This document shows, one piece after another, positions 1-12,180 of a DNA stretch of 12,180 bases. Within the stretch, counting starts at the first letter, position 1. Each line of letters begins with the position of its first letter. Origin of the DNA: Phoronis pallida (taxonomy: Eukaryota > Phoronida > Phoronidae); contig JAOXYC010191245.1 of NCBI GenBank assembly GCA_028565715.1, forward strand, positions 1-12,180, given 5' to 3'. The translations under genes and the position numbers were made by a program. Under the pieces are notes generated by a model. The model searched no databases and was not told where the DNA came from. It saw only the letters and a list, made by a program, of their open reading frames with translations.

Positions 1-60
1 TGGAAGGTTGGTGGTTCAAATCCTGCTGAGGGCTATTTGGCTCTTTGCTAGATATACGGC
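1..60 (+). repeat. Possible 3' fragment of a tRNA-derived SINE
   Basis: Positions 13-23 (GGTTCAAATCC) match the RNA polymerase III B-box consensus found in the T-arm of tRNAs. The flanking T-stem is poor: only the pairs nearest the loop form. This suggests a decayed SINE head, not a working tRNA gene. The A box and acceptor stem would lie before the window, and I cannot place the 3' end. A chance B-box match remains possible. Confidence 0.3.
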
Positions 61-755
61 TGCTCAGGTGCACTTTAGAACCTTGTTATCCCGCAGCATG
101 CAGTCTACACTGCGCTTAATGACACCAACCTTAGTGTCTGAACACTAACTAGGCTATAACATCTGATGGCCTCAGTCTAAGTTGCTAAGTGAACACATTG
201 GACCGTGATGTAAATGAGTAACCGTAATAGATGAGCAATGACTCGTTCGCAGTTCGTGGCTGGGCAAATTTTGTGCACAATTTGACAACAACAATCTCAA
301 CTTCTGAACACAAGACGTCTTTGAAGTCTTTTAGTGAATAATTCGAGCAATTGTTGTACTAAATTGATTGAAACAACATACCCAACAACTTTAACATGGA
401 AAGCAGTAACTCTTCGAAGGGAAGTACATACCTTAAATTCATTTATGATCGATAGAAAATCCGAAGTTCTCTTGTACAAACTTTCTTGGCCATTTGGGCT
501 GAAGATAGGTAAATACGATACGACAATGTGATTGGTCAAGACTACTCCAAGAAAACATTTGACATTTAGTCATAAATAATATACAACCAATTTTTCCAGC
601 TAAAAGTTTGAGTTTTATGAACAAAATATTTAATAATTTTGTACAATTAAAAAAGTTTAAAACACCATTACAAAGACTTGCGACTTTGACAGAATTTAAC
701 TAAGAATTTTTTGGAGCGTCGTGCAGTTATCAATTTCCGTATTTTTTTTCTAAAA
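61..755 (+). promoter_or_regulatory. Upstream region and 5' UTR of the LysM gene
   Basis: I see no supported gene here; the open frames are short and lack family resemblance. An ATTGG at 531-535 (CCAAT box on the opposite strand) lies about 220 bp before the start codon and could belong to the LysM gene promoter. No clear TATA box or CpG island stands out. The transcription start cannot be fixed, so this is a label by position and not a demonstrated promoter. Confidence 0.3.
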
Positions 756-920
756 ATGGCCGAAGGTGGGGGCGAAAAATCGTCTCTCGGACAATTTGTT
801 AAAAATCAGACTAAATATGGGGCCACAAAAAAAGTGTACAAACCACAAGAAACCTATATAGTCCACTCAGTAGAAAAGGGTGAAACATTACAAGGGATTG
901 CCCTGAATTATGGTGTATCG
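756..920 (+). CDS. LYSMD1/2-like: LysM gene coding exon 1
   Basis: Encodes residues 1-55: a Gly/Ser-containing leader (MAEGGGEKSSLGQ) and the first half of the LysM domain, ending ...IALNYGVS. The donor is TCG|GTAAGG and the exon ends in phase 0. Reading on without splicing runs into intron sequence that no longer resembles the family, which supports the junction. Confidence 0.88.
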
Positions 921-3900
921 GTAAGGAAATGGAGTATTGTTTTCTTGTTTTGCAATCGGAAATTTTGCGTGTTTAGACTGTTTACTGGAATGAACACTGA
1001 TGAATTACTAGTTACCTAAAATTTAGACTTAATACCCATCCAGCTCAAACTAAATTTGTGCTTTTTATCGTGGATTGATTGTTACATTATCTTAAAGCTT
1101 AACACTTGTGTGTGTTTATCAAACTCGGTTAGAATGTTAGGTAAGTTTTGAATGAAGTCACATGACCCATTGATGGACATTGCTTTTTCTGTATTTATCA
1201 AATATTGTGGCCTCCCTTTCATGTGCTAGTAGTATTTCATCATTTAAGATGAATGGACTTACTGAACAAAATACATGAGCAACTAATACATGGATCCAGT
1301 CAGCTCAATTTTTCACCTTTTTAGCTTCCAGTTCGATTATGACCTCTAAACTGACTTGCATGGTTCACTAGTTAAGGTAGATCATGTCAAAACTCATTCA
1401 TTACAAGGTGTATAATTATAGTGTAAATATAAAAACGAACACAATGTTCTTTAGACGTGACATGTTTCATGACTCTCCAATAATTATAAGTTAATCAACA
1501 TATACAATGCTTTTAAGATGAGGCTAAGTACAAATTAAAATTATATGGTTGAGTAAGTTTCCGACCAATTATTACATTTTTAAAAAGTTGTATTATAGCA
1601 TAGAATCCGGTTCTCAACAAATATTTTAACCTTATATGACACTATTTGACATTAAGCATTTAAATGTCTTGAAACAGTAGTTTATTAATATTTTTTCCCC
1701 TTTCAGATGGAGCAGATAAAAAGGGTGAATAAATTATGGACAAATGATAGCTTGTACCTGCGAGATACTCTACAAATACCAATACCTAAATCTGTTCCAT
1801 CAAGTATGTCACTGGACAATATCTACAACGGAAAAGACGATATCAACAATGGTGCTTCAACTTCTCAATCATCGACTAACGGACAAGAGTGCAATACAAT
1901 ACCAACGCAACGACCATTAACAAAGTCAAAAAGTGAACACTCCTGTTTAAAATCAAAGACTGCAAGTGGCACCAAGGGAGGGAGTGGAGATGATATGAAT
2001 GCTAAAGACTTTCTGAGTCAGTTTGATTCGTCACTGGCTTTGGTGAAAACAAACGTTGAGAAAATGATGTGCAATACAAAGTAGGTCATAGTTAGAGTGC
2101 ACACTTACATATTCATGGATTCACTCTTTTCACTATTGACATCATGATTTAATTAAGATGAGTGAAAAACAGGAAACATATTGAGCAGTGCCCTCTATGG
2201 TGCAGCATCTTTTCACTAGTAAAACACCTCTGATAATTGACTGAGTTATCAGTTGTGCCCTGTTTTCATTAACAGTGTTTGACTAATTTGTCATATTACA
2301 AGAGTTTCGCTTCCAAAAACATCATTTTCATTTCATCGTGAAATTCAGTTGTTAAAATCATCATTAAAAATGAACATCAACGGATTTATCAATCCTTTGC
2401 TTTGCATGATTTCCACAACATTGCACTTAAGAAAACACTGTATTTAACAGTGTTTTATGGCACTGCACAATATCACTATTTTTTTTAGTCATTTGACTTC
2501 TTTTAAACTTTTGTTTTACTTGTTTTAGGTTAATCCAGATCTCTTTAGTGTGTAAACTTTTATTTGATTTTAGTTGATAAATTGTGGTCTTTTAAAGTGA
2601 TGAGCATTTAGTGTTGCTTTTAAAATTTACTTTTAAAGTGCGGATGATAGGACAGTGCTAATTTTTCGTAAATGTTTTATTCATGTTTCAAAGCATGATA
2701 TTCTCTTTATAAGTTGTTCTACTATAAGAGATTTACTGGTTGTCAATTGTTATCATGGGACATGTTAGATTTGAACTTTCTCATGCTAAATTATATACGG
2801 TACTACATTTCTTCTCAAATCTTGATGTTGTTATCCTGTTCTGAGAATAGTTTGCATGCAGACATCTTCATTTTCTCATTGATGCATGGGGTTAATTTGT
2901 TATTGTACTTTGCAGTTTGTTTTCAAGGCAAACAGTTCCACTATTATGGAGTGAAAATATTATGATGAATTTAAGTCAAATACTGGAACTAACTTATTAT
3001 TACGTGACGTTGCGTCCATATCGCATAGACAGGGTGGGCAACGGTTTCAGCTGTCTCACATCTGGGACAGGGCACTCAAACAACAACAGCGCCGTTTGAC
3101 CGATGCGCCACCTATCGGTCAGACTAGGAAACATCGTCACTATTCAGCCTGAAGTCAATGCGATATGGACGCAACGTCACGTATTAATAAGTTAATTCAT
3201 CATAATATCTTCTACAACTGGATGTCTGACAATATTCATGCATATATGGAGTGAAAACTGCATCAATATATTTTTTGTCTCATTTTTGAATCCATATCTT
3301 CTAATTTATATATCCAGTTTAAGTTTCCAAATCTTTGTTGTGTGTGTTTTATAGTATAGCTTCTCTACCTGAGCCAGAGACGGTAAAAACGTAAGTCACT
3401 AATCTGCACTTTCAACCCTGCACTGCCCCAAATATGAATTAGTTAATAGCAATTTTCCCTAATATTAACCCTTACCCACCCATTTTCCCATTCATGATTT
3501 TTTTTCAACTACAATCTATTGTCAATGTTCCATTAAATATTGTAGATTAAGAAAGTCAACATCATAACATGTCAAAAGCAATAATTGTAAAAACACTTTT
3601 TGTACTTTATTTTTAACATTTTTTGAGGGTCTGGTGCGATTTTAATTTTATGTAGTTTTTCTTAATCTAGGCAATAGAGATTGTGAAAGTTCTTAACAGA
3701 AGGAAAGGCCACATGGAATTTTGTTTCACTTAAAGATACTCTCTCTGCATTGGTTCAAATCTGTCGTCAAAATGCAAATCAACTAGAAATTTTGTCTATG
3801 ATTGAGCCCTTTGTTGAACATAACTTACTTGCATATGAGTAAAAAAATTCTGTAAGGGGTGATTTGAGAGCTTTGTATCCGATAAAAAGTCAGTGTTCCC

Positions 3901-4450
3901 TTGTACTATGAGCACAAAAGCTCTCAAATTACCCCTTTGCAGATTTTTTTTGAATTTTTGGACTCCAATGCAAGTAAGTTGTGTTCAACAAAGGATTCGT
4001 ATACAACATTTGTAGTTGATTTGCGATTTGATGTCAGATTGAGACCAACGCAGAGGGTATCTTAAACAAATGTGGAATTTGAATAACCTTGTTTTCTTCA
4101 TTGACAGTTTGTTTTCACCTTTATAAAAAAAAATCTTCATTCACTATAAGTTAAACTCAACATTTGAACAGTAGAAACATACTTTTAAAGGAACCCTGTT
4201 TCATTTTTTCTTGCTTTGCTTTTTTCACAGTTTTGCTTTGCATTTATTTTCCAGCTTTGCTACCGAGGACCCAACAAATCCTCTTAGTTTACTTCCTTCA
4301 AAGAAAAGATTTGGATCAAAACATCGAGCAAAGACAATGGACTTACTCCATCCTTCAACTTCACCAGAACTCCATATAAGGTCGCCGCTACATTCTAGGA
4401 GATTACGGAAAAATATGGAAAAGACTGATACAGAAATATTTGAATTGTGA
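756..4450 (+). CDS. LYSMD1/2-like: LysM domain-containing protein, LYSMD1/LYSMD2 family (spliced)
   Basis: Predicted join: 756-920, 1707-2080, 3355-3390 (mini-exon, probably included), 4255-4450; 256 aa, or 244 aa without the mini-exon. A single LysM domain spans residues about 34-81 (GETLQGIALNYGVS, then MEQIKRVNKLWTNDS). LysM modules bind N-acetylglucosamine polymers in many proteins; for the animal LYSMD1/2 family the ligand and role are poorly known. No signal peptide or membrane segment is visible, unlike LYSMD3/4, so an intracellular protein is expected. A second conserved block, AKDFLSQFDSSLALV (about 154-168), corresponds to the SxxDFLxxLD motif of LYSMD1/2. The C-terminus TEIFEL resembles the DEIFKL end of human LYSMD1. 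The middle is Ser/Thr/Asn-rich and probably disordered. The start at 756 has a good context (AAAATGG), and the exon 1/2 phase matches the LysM reading exactly. Confidence 0.9.
921..1706 (+). other. LysM gene intron 1
   Basis: A GT-AG intron of 786 nt inside the LysM domain. The acceptor is TTTTTTCCCCTTTCAG, with a strong pyrimidine tract. It is AT-rich, and I see no repeat, RNA gene or coding segment in it. Confidence 0.8.
1707..2080 (+). CDS. LYSMD1/2-like: LysM gene coding exon 2
   Basis: Starts ATG GAG CAG after the acceptor and completes the LysM domain (MEQIKRVNKLWTNDSLYLRD, then TLQIPIP). A low-complexity Ser/Thr/Asn linker with a basic stretch (KSKSEHS) follows, then the conserved AKDFLSQFDSSLALV block. 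It ends ACA AA|GTAGGT in phase 2. If unspliced, the frame stops at TAG 2082-2084, so intron retention would give a protein lacking the conserved C-terminus. The ATG at 1707 is internal and not the gene start, because half of the LysM fold lies upstream. Confidence 0.88.
2081..3354 (+). other. LysM gene intron 2
   Basis: A GT-AG intron of 1274 nt up to the mini-exon. It holds a perfect 10-bp stem at 2432-2441/2447-2456 (AAAACACTGT, loop ATTTA) and the MITE-like element at about 2957-3208. Short open frames at 2714-3099 overlap that element and show no family resemblance. Nothing else is seen. Confidence 0.65.
2957..3208. mobile_element. MITE-like element with terminal inverted repeats
   Basis: The right arm 3158-3208 (51 nt) is the reverse complement of 2990-3026 plus 2957-2971 on the left. 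The core of about 37 nt includes CGTGACGTTGCGTCCATATC and has one mismatch. The left arm is interrupted by about 18 nt (about 2972-2989) absent from the right arm. The interior is more GC-rich than its surroundings and has its own small hairpin at 3098-3120 (GACCGAT...ATCGGTC). No transposase is encoded, which fits a non-autonomous DNA transposon of about 250 bp. Target-site duplications were not clear. Confidence 0.7.
3355..3390 (+). CDS. LYSMD1/2-like: Probable 36-nt mini-exon of the LysM gene
   Basis: It is flanked by a pyrimidine-rich acceptor (TGTGTGTTTTATAG) and a consensus donor (GTAAGT). It enters and leaves in phase 2 and stays open, adding 12 residues (about IASLPEPETVKT) between exon 2 and the last exon. 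At 36 nt, inclusion or skipping keeps the frame, so it may be an alternative cassette. It falls in the poorly conserved linker, so homology cannot confirm it; the evidence is splice-site quality and phase alone. Confidence 0.55.
3391..4254 (+). other. LysM gene intron 3
   Basis: Runs from the mini-exon donor GTAAGT to the acceptor TTTATTTTCCAG. Most of its second half is the foldback element at 3707-4083. The first 300 nt are T-rich with no other feature seen. Confidence 0.65.
3707..4083. repeat. Long-armed foldback (inverted repeat) element
   Basis: Two arms of about 165-170 nt (about 3707-3875 and 3914-4083) are imperfect reverse complements around a loop of about 38 nt. Matching blocks include GCAAATCAACTA, CCTTTGTTGAACA, AACTTACTTGCAT and AGGGGT(G/A)ATTTGAGAGCTTT. 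By eye, arm identity is roughly 80% with small indels. No coding capacity is seen. It lies wholly in intron 3 of the LysM gene, so the pre-mRNA could fold it into a long hairpin. Confidence 0.75.
4255..4450 (+). CDS. LYSMD1/2-like: LysM gene last coding exon
   Basis: Begins C|TTT GCT ACC after CCAG and completes a phase-2 codon, from either exon 2 or the mini-exon. It encodes 64 residues with many Lys/Arg/Ser (LPSKKRFGSKHRAK, HSRRLRK) and ends in the acidic/hydrophobic tail TDTEIFEL. That tail matches the C-terminal end of the LYSMD1 subfamily in position and pattern. The stop is TGA 4448-4450. Confidence 0.85.
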
Positions 4451-4851
4451 TGTTGGAGAGAAACGTAACAGAGTTTAAACTCTCAATTTCATGATTCATC
4501 TAGAAATCGATCTCACCCAATTCATTCAGTTCAGTATTCTTCAAAAAGTGTATTTTATTCCTCATACCTTCTTTACCAATGTATAATTTGGCCAGTACAG
4601 AATAGTTAATTACACTCTGTGAAACATTATGTATAGTGCTCAGATTTAAAACTTGACGTGTAGATTCCAGAAGAATACTGTCATACATTTATTGATGATT
4701 ATTTATTATGGAACATTTAAAGTAATTTGCAGCCCATTTTGATGTTGGGAATTCCATGCTCAGAACCTTTGTAAAAAATACAAGTACACACACTGTCTTA
4801 GTAATCATAATATTTCTAGAAATCCATACATTATTGGCACATTAAAATAAA
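4451..4851 (+). terminator. LysM gene 3' UTR with candidate poly(A) signal
   Basis: The first AATAAA after the stop is at 4846-4851, about 400 nt downstream, in AT-rich sequence. The 3' UTR most likely ends shortly after it. Later AATAAA hexamers at 5779-5784 and 6145-6150 could serve longer transcripts. Cleavage sites are not visible from sequence. Confidence 0.45.
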
Positions 4852-7164
4852 AATGATTTAGATAAATTATAGAAAACCTCAAACAGAAACTTTTAATTAA
4901 AATGTTCTGTTGATAAGGAAACACACTGGACAAGGAATAGTTGGAATCCAATGCTTTTGAAGCTCTTTATATAGATTTAGTGCTTAATAATTATATTCAA
5001 CGTTTATTAATGTTGACATTTTTGTGATGCCTTGTGGTTGCCATGGGTGATAAGGCCATCTGTTGAACTGTATTCATATGTTATTTATTTTAAGAATTAT
5101 ATTTTATTGTTATTATGGTGGTCTTAAATAATGCTTTAAATATCTGTACGAATCATGTCAATTGATTTATGTATAGTTCTATTAAAGTCGTACATCGCTA
5201 CTTAGAAATGTAAAACTCAGGACTTTTGAATGAGGTTGATTGTGTTAGGTGTTTGATTATGAATAGAAACTTTACATTAGTCCGAGTTTATAAGTACCTT
5301 CGCTTCTGGAAACCTTCCTCTCATGCTCAACTGTGTTTTGATAAAGGATGAAGGAAGTCAAAATGATCAAATTGTGTAAAGAGAAACGAATGAAATGCCA
5401 TAATTCAATAGTTGGTAATTTTGCATTCATAAGTAGTGATGTATGACTTAGTTAATAACTTTCTTCTGGAAAGACTGGTATGGGTAATTTGAATTTTTTC
5501 CTAATAATGGATGGAATTTTTCATACAACACGGTGTTCAGATTGGAATATATCCTTTTTGATGACTAACATGCAATAATTGGTTCAGTAACCTCTCACAC
5601 TTATTGGAAGTTTTGTTGTAACTGATGTTAATCGTAGCATTAGAAGTTTTGTGGTACTTAAATTGTTGTCATAAATCACTACATCTAACTATCCTTTGAA
5701 GTCATATTGAATTTGGTGTCTTGGAAAATGATTAAATAAGAAAACAAGAATGAAACTGTTGTTTGATGTTCCATGATTAATAAACTATGACATATCATAG
5801 TACAAGTGCACACTAGACGTAATAAAAATGTCACTCAAAATTAGATCCCAAATGACGTAAAAATCAAAGCCATAACTTGCAAAGAGGAATCCCAGCTTAC
5901 ATTTTTCGAAAACGTTTGTTGGCTGTAAGGTTTTGTCTTCCAACCAAAATGATTTTTTTTCATTTTCACACCTTTTTATAACATCCATTGTCTGTTTTTA
6001 AATTAAAATGTATTTAACAACTGGAAAATAGTATATTCTTGAAAATGCTTTTGGTGAAGAAAAAAACATGAAATAGTATAAATGTGGATATAATTGAGTA
6101 AGGTGTAACAAATAACAACAAAACACATAACCTACACTTATGACAATAAATGACAAATTAACAATGTGATATCCTTCACCTATTGAATTTACTTGTAATA
6201 CAAATCAGATCAATGTTCTGTTCTGTGTTGTACAATTTGACATATGCTTTCACAATATGTATGCATACCAAGACTAGCTTCTAATATATACAATTATTTT
6301 GAATTTTTCTGTCTTTTCAAAATATATACAATGCCGAACATCAACGTTTTTCAAGTATTGCACATTAAAACAATCAAACAGTACGTCTGAATGAAAAAAT
6401 CAACTTTTACAAAATTTAGTCCTAGATTACAAAGGCGTACACTGTAACTAAACAATTCTAATTAAAATTTAAAAAGTCAGCTTGCAACAAACTGTGTCTT
6501 CTGAAATGTTTATTCTCATCAGAACATTAAATACCAAACATCATTTTTTAGCAGAAACTGATATTAGGACAAACATTGCTGACTAGAAAATGGTGTGGCT
6601 TCAACTAATTAAAAATTCAGTAATTTTACATCAATTAATCTTAATGCATGCCTTTCAGTAAATCTTAATAATGAATTTTTATTCTTCACCTTTGCTTGAA
6701 ATTCTGCAATTGTACACTCACACTCCATGGAACAATTCACAAACTGAATATTATAATAATCATACTACATATGGGTATTTGATTATGCCAATGGCCTACA
6801 TATTTGAAAACACACTGGCCTGAGCCATTCCGGTTAGTTGATGGCAAATGAAATAAATACATAACAGATACTATGGAAATAAAAACACTGCAGTCATTAA
6901 CATTGAGCAGCATTGATTACAATAAGACTCAAACACAGCTCTTATCGCATAAACATGCTTTGAGCAATCAAAGCCATAAAAATACATGTGGTGTTTTCTA
7001 ATAACTGTAATATATATTTCATGTTAATCACAACTACCTGCAGAATGCGACCTAAACAGTTGAACACATTATCTTGAATACATGCAGAGACCTTGTGTTG
7101 AAGTTTATTTACATCTAGAAGTGCTTGATATATAGAAATACATAGAGGATAATTAACTAGTGTA
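4852..7164. other. Intergenic region between convergent genes
   Basis: About 2.3 kb of very AT-rich sequence with no supported gene. The open frames here are short and have no family signature. A 20-base stretch at 6301-6320 (GAATTTTTCTGTCTTTTCAA) recurs exactly at 11657-11676 within a hairpin repeat. A TTTATT at 7104-7109 (AATAAA on the - strand) could be a distal poly(A) signal for the USP gene. Confidence 0.5.
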
Positions 7165-7249
7165 ATTGAATAACACATTTCTCAAAATGAGTCAAAATCC
7201 GAGCCTTTGGCGAGGATTTTGACGAGTTTTGAGAAATTTATTATTCAAT
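7165..7249. repeat. Short palindromic MITE-like hairpin
   Basis: The 36-nt arms 7165-7200 and 7214-7249 match at 31 of 36 positions when one is reverse-complemented (ATTGAATAA...TTTCTCAAAA...GTCAAAATCC). The 13-nt centre can itself pair as GCC-TTT-GGC. The following sequence to about 7340 has a similar style (GACGACG, GTCGAAG) and may belong to a longer element. It lies in the presumed 3' region of the USP gene. Confidence 0.6.
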
Positions 7250-7258
7250 GACGACGAG

Positions 7259-7264
7259 TTTATT
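7259..7264 (-). terminator. Candidate poly(A) signal of the USP gene
   Basis: TTTATT on the + strand reads AATAAA on the - strand. It is the first such hexamer seen downstream of the stop at 7572, giving a 3' UTR of about 310 nt. Another at 7237-7242 lies inside the right arm of the neighbouring hairpin, so the repeat may supply a 3'-end signal. Confidence 0.35.
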
Positions 7265-7571
7265 GTTCTTTTTCTCAAATGAAATAGTGACGACGCGGTG
7301 TCGAAGAAAAAACGAGGATTTTTTGAGGGTGTATGAATGCAGTGATCCGTCAGAGTGTGTTATTTGCGATAGAAACAAACTTATCATGTGAGAAATTGCA
7401 ATATATAATTGTGGAGAATTATTCCTATATATCTTGGTTCCTTAAGTAGACCAAGTTTCAGTTCTTCCAAACTGGTTTGCATTTACTTCAAGTTGCGCCC
7501 ATATGTTCCAGTCAACATTGAACTTCAAGTTGACTGTGTAATCCAGTCACGGTATTGAACACTCTGGTCTG

Positions 7572-12180
<4,609 letters not shown>

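Noticed and set aside
1-30. A functional tRNA gene at the window start
   Set aside because: Only the B box fits; the T-stem is mismatched and the rest of the cloverleaf is not visible, so a SINE remnant is more likely.
297-539. Overlapping open frames on both strands before the LysM gene
   Set aside because: AT-rich, no family signature, no supporting splice context; likely chance.
711-755. In-frame extension of LysM exon 1 upstream of the ATG at 756
   Set aside because: The extension begins with TTG and has no ATG; the ATG at 756 has a good context and starts a typical family leader.
6942-7178. Minus-strand open frame with a protein-like stretch (VSACIQDNVFNCLGRILQ) bounded by CTTCTAG and GTAGTT
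   Set aside because: It resembles an exon, but its phase does not fit the USP gene, which already ends at 7572, and I recognise no family. Probably chance in the 3' region.

Overview
The window is eukaryotic, AT-rich animal DNA. The genes are split by introns with GT-AG splice sites, and both encoded proteins belong to metazoan families. The repeats (tRNA-like SINE remnant, palindromic MITE-like elements) suggest an invertebrate, perhaps a marine one such as a mollusc. No marker fixes the phylum, so this is only a guess.

Two genes converge. On the + strand, positions 756-4450 encode a complete single-LysM protein of the LYSMD1/LYSMD2 family. It has three confident coding exons and a probable 36-nt mini-exon, predicting 256 aa with it or 244 aa without it. 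On the - strand, from beyond 12180 down to 7572, lies the 3' part of a ubiquitin-specific protease closest to USP8 (UBPY). I rebuilt it as nine exons with compatible phases, giving the last 285 residues of the catalytic domain: QQD box, zinc ribbon, His box, FDD motif and the C-terminal strand. The N-terminal part, including the catalytic Cys box, lies outside the window.

Layout: 1-60 SINE-like fragment; 61-755 upstream of the LysM gene; 756-4450 LysM gene, with a MITE-like element in intron 2 and a long foldback in intron 3; about 4451-7160 3' UTRs and intergenic sequence; 7165-7249 hairpin element in the presumed USP 3' region; 7572-12180 USP gene.

The unusual part is the USP gene. Three separate tandem duplications each overlap a 5' splice site: a whole exon duplicated (123-bp period, two copies), an exon tail plus donor in three copies (82-bp period), and an exon tail plus donor in at least six copies (55-bp period). 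Including both copies of the duplicated exon, or using a downstream donor copy, would shift the frame into a stop. The duplicated exon therefore looks like a mutually exclusive pair. Its copies differ by three synonymous changes and one Tyr/Phe change directly after the predicted catalytic His. In addition, a 117-nt open, phase-0/0 segment with good splice sites sits in the first intron, largely over a hairpin repeat, and could be an exonised cassette.

The two proteins have no obvious shared pathway. From memory, human LYSMD2 and USP8 both map to 15q21.2, so their adjacency here may reflect old synteny.
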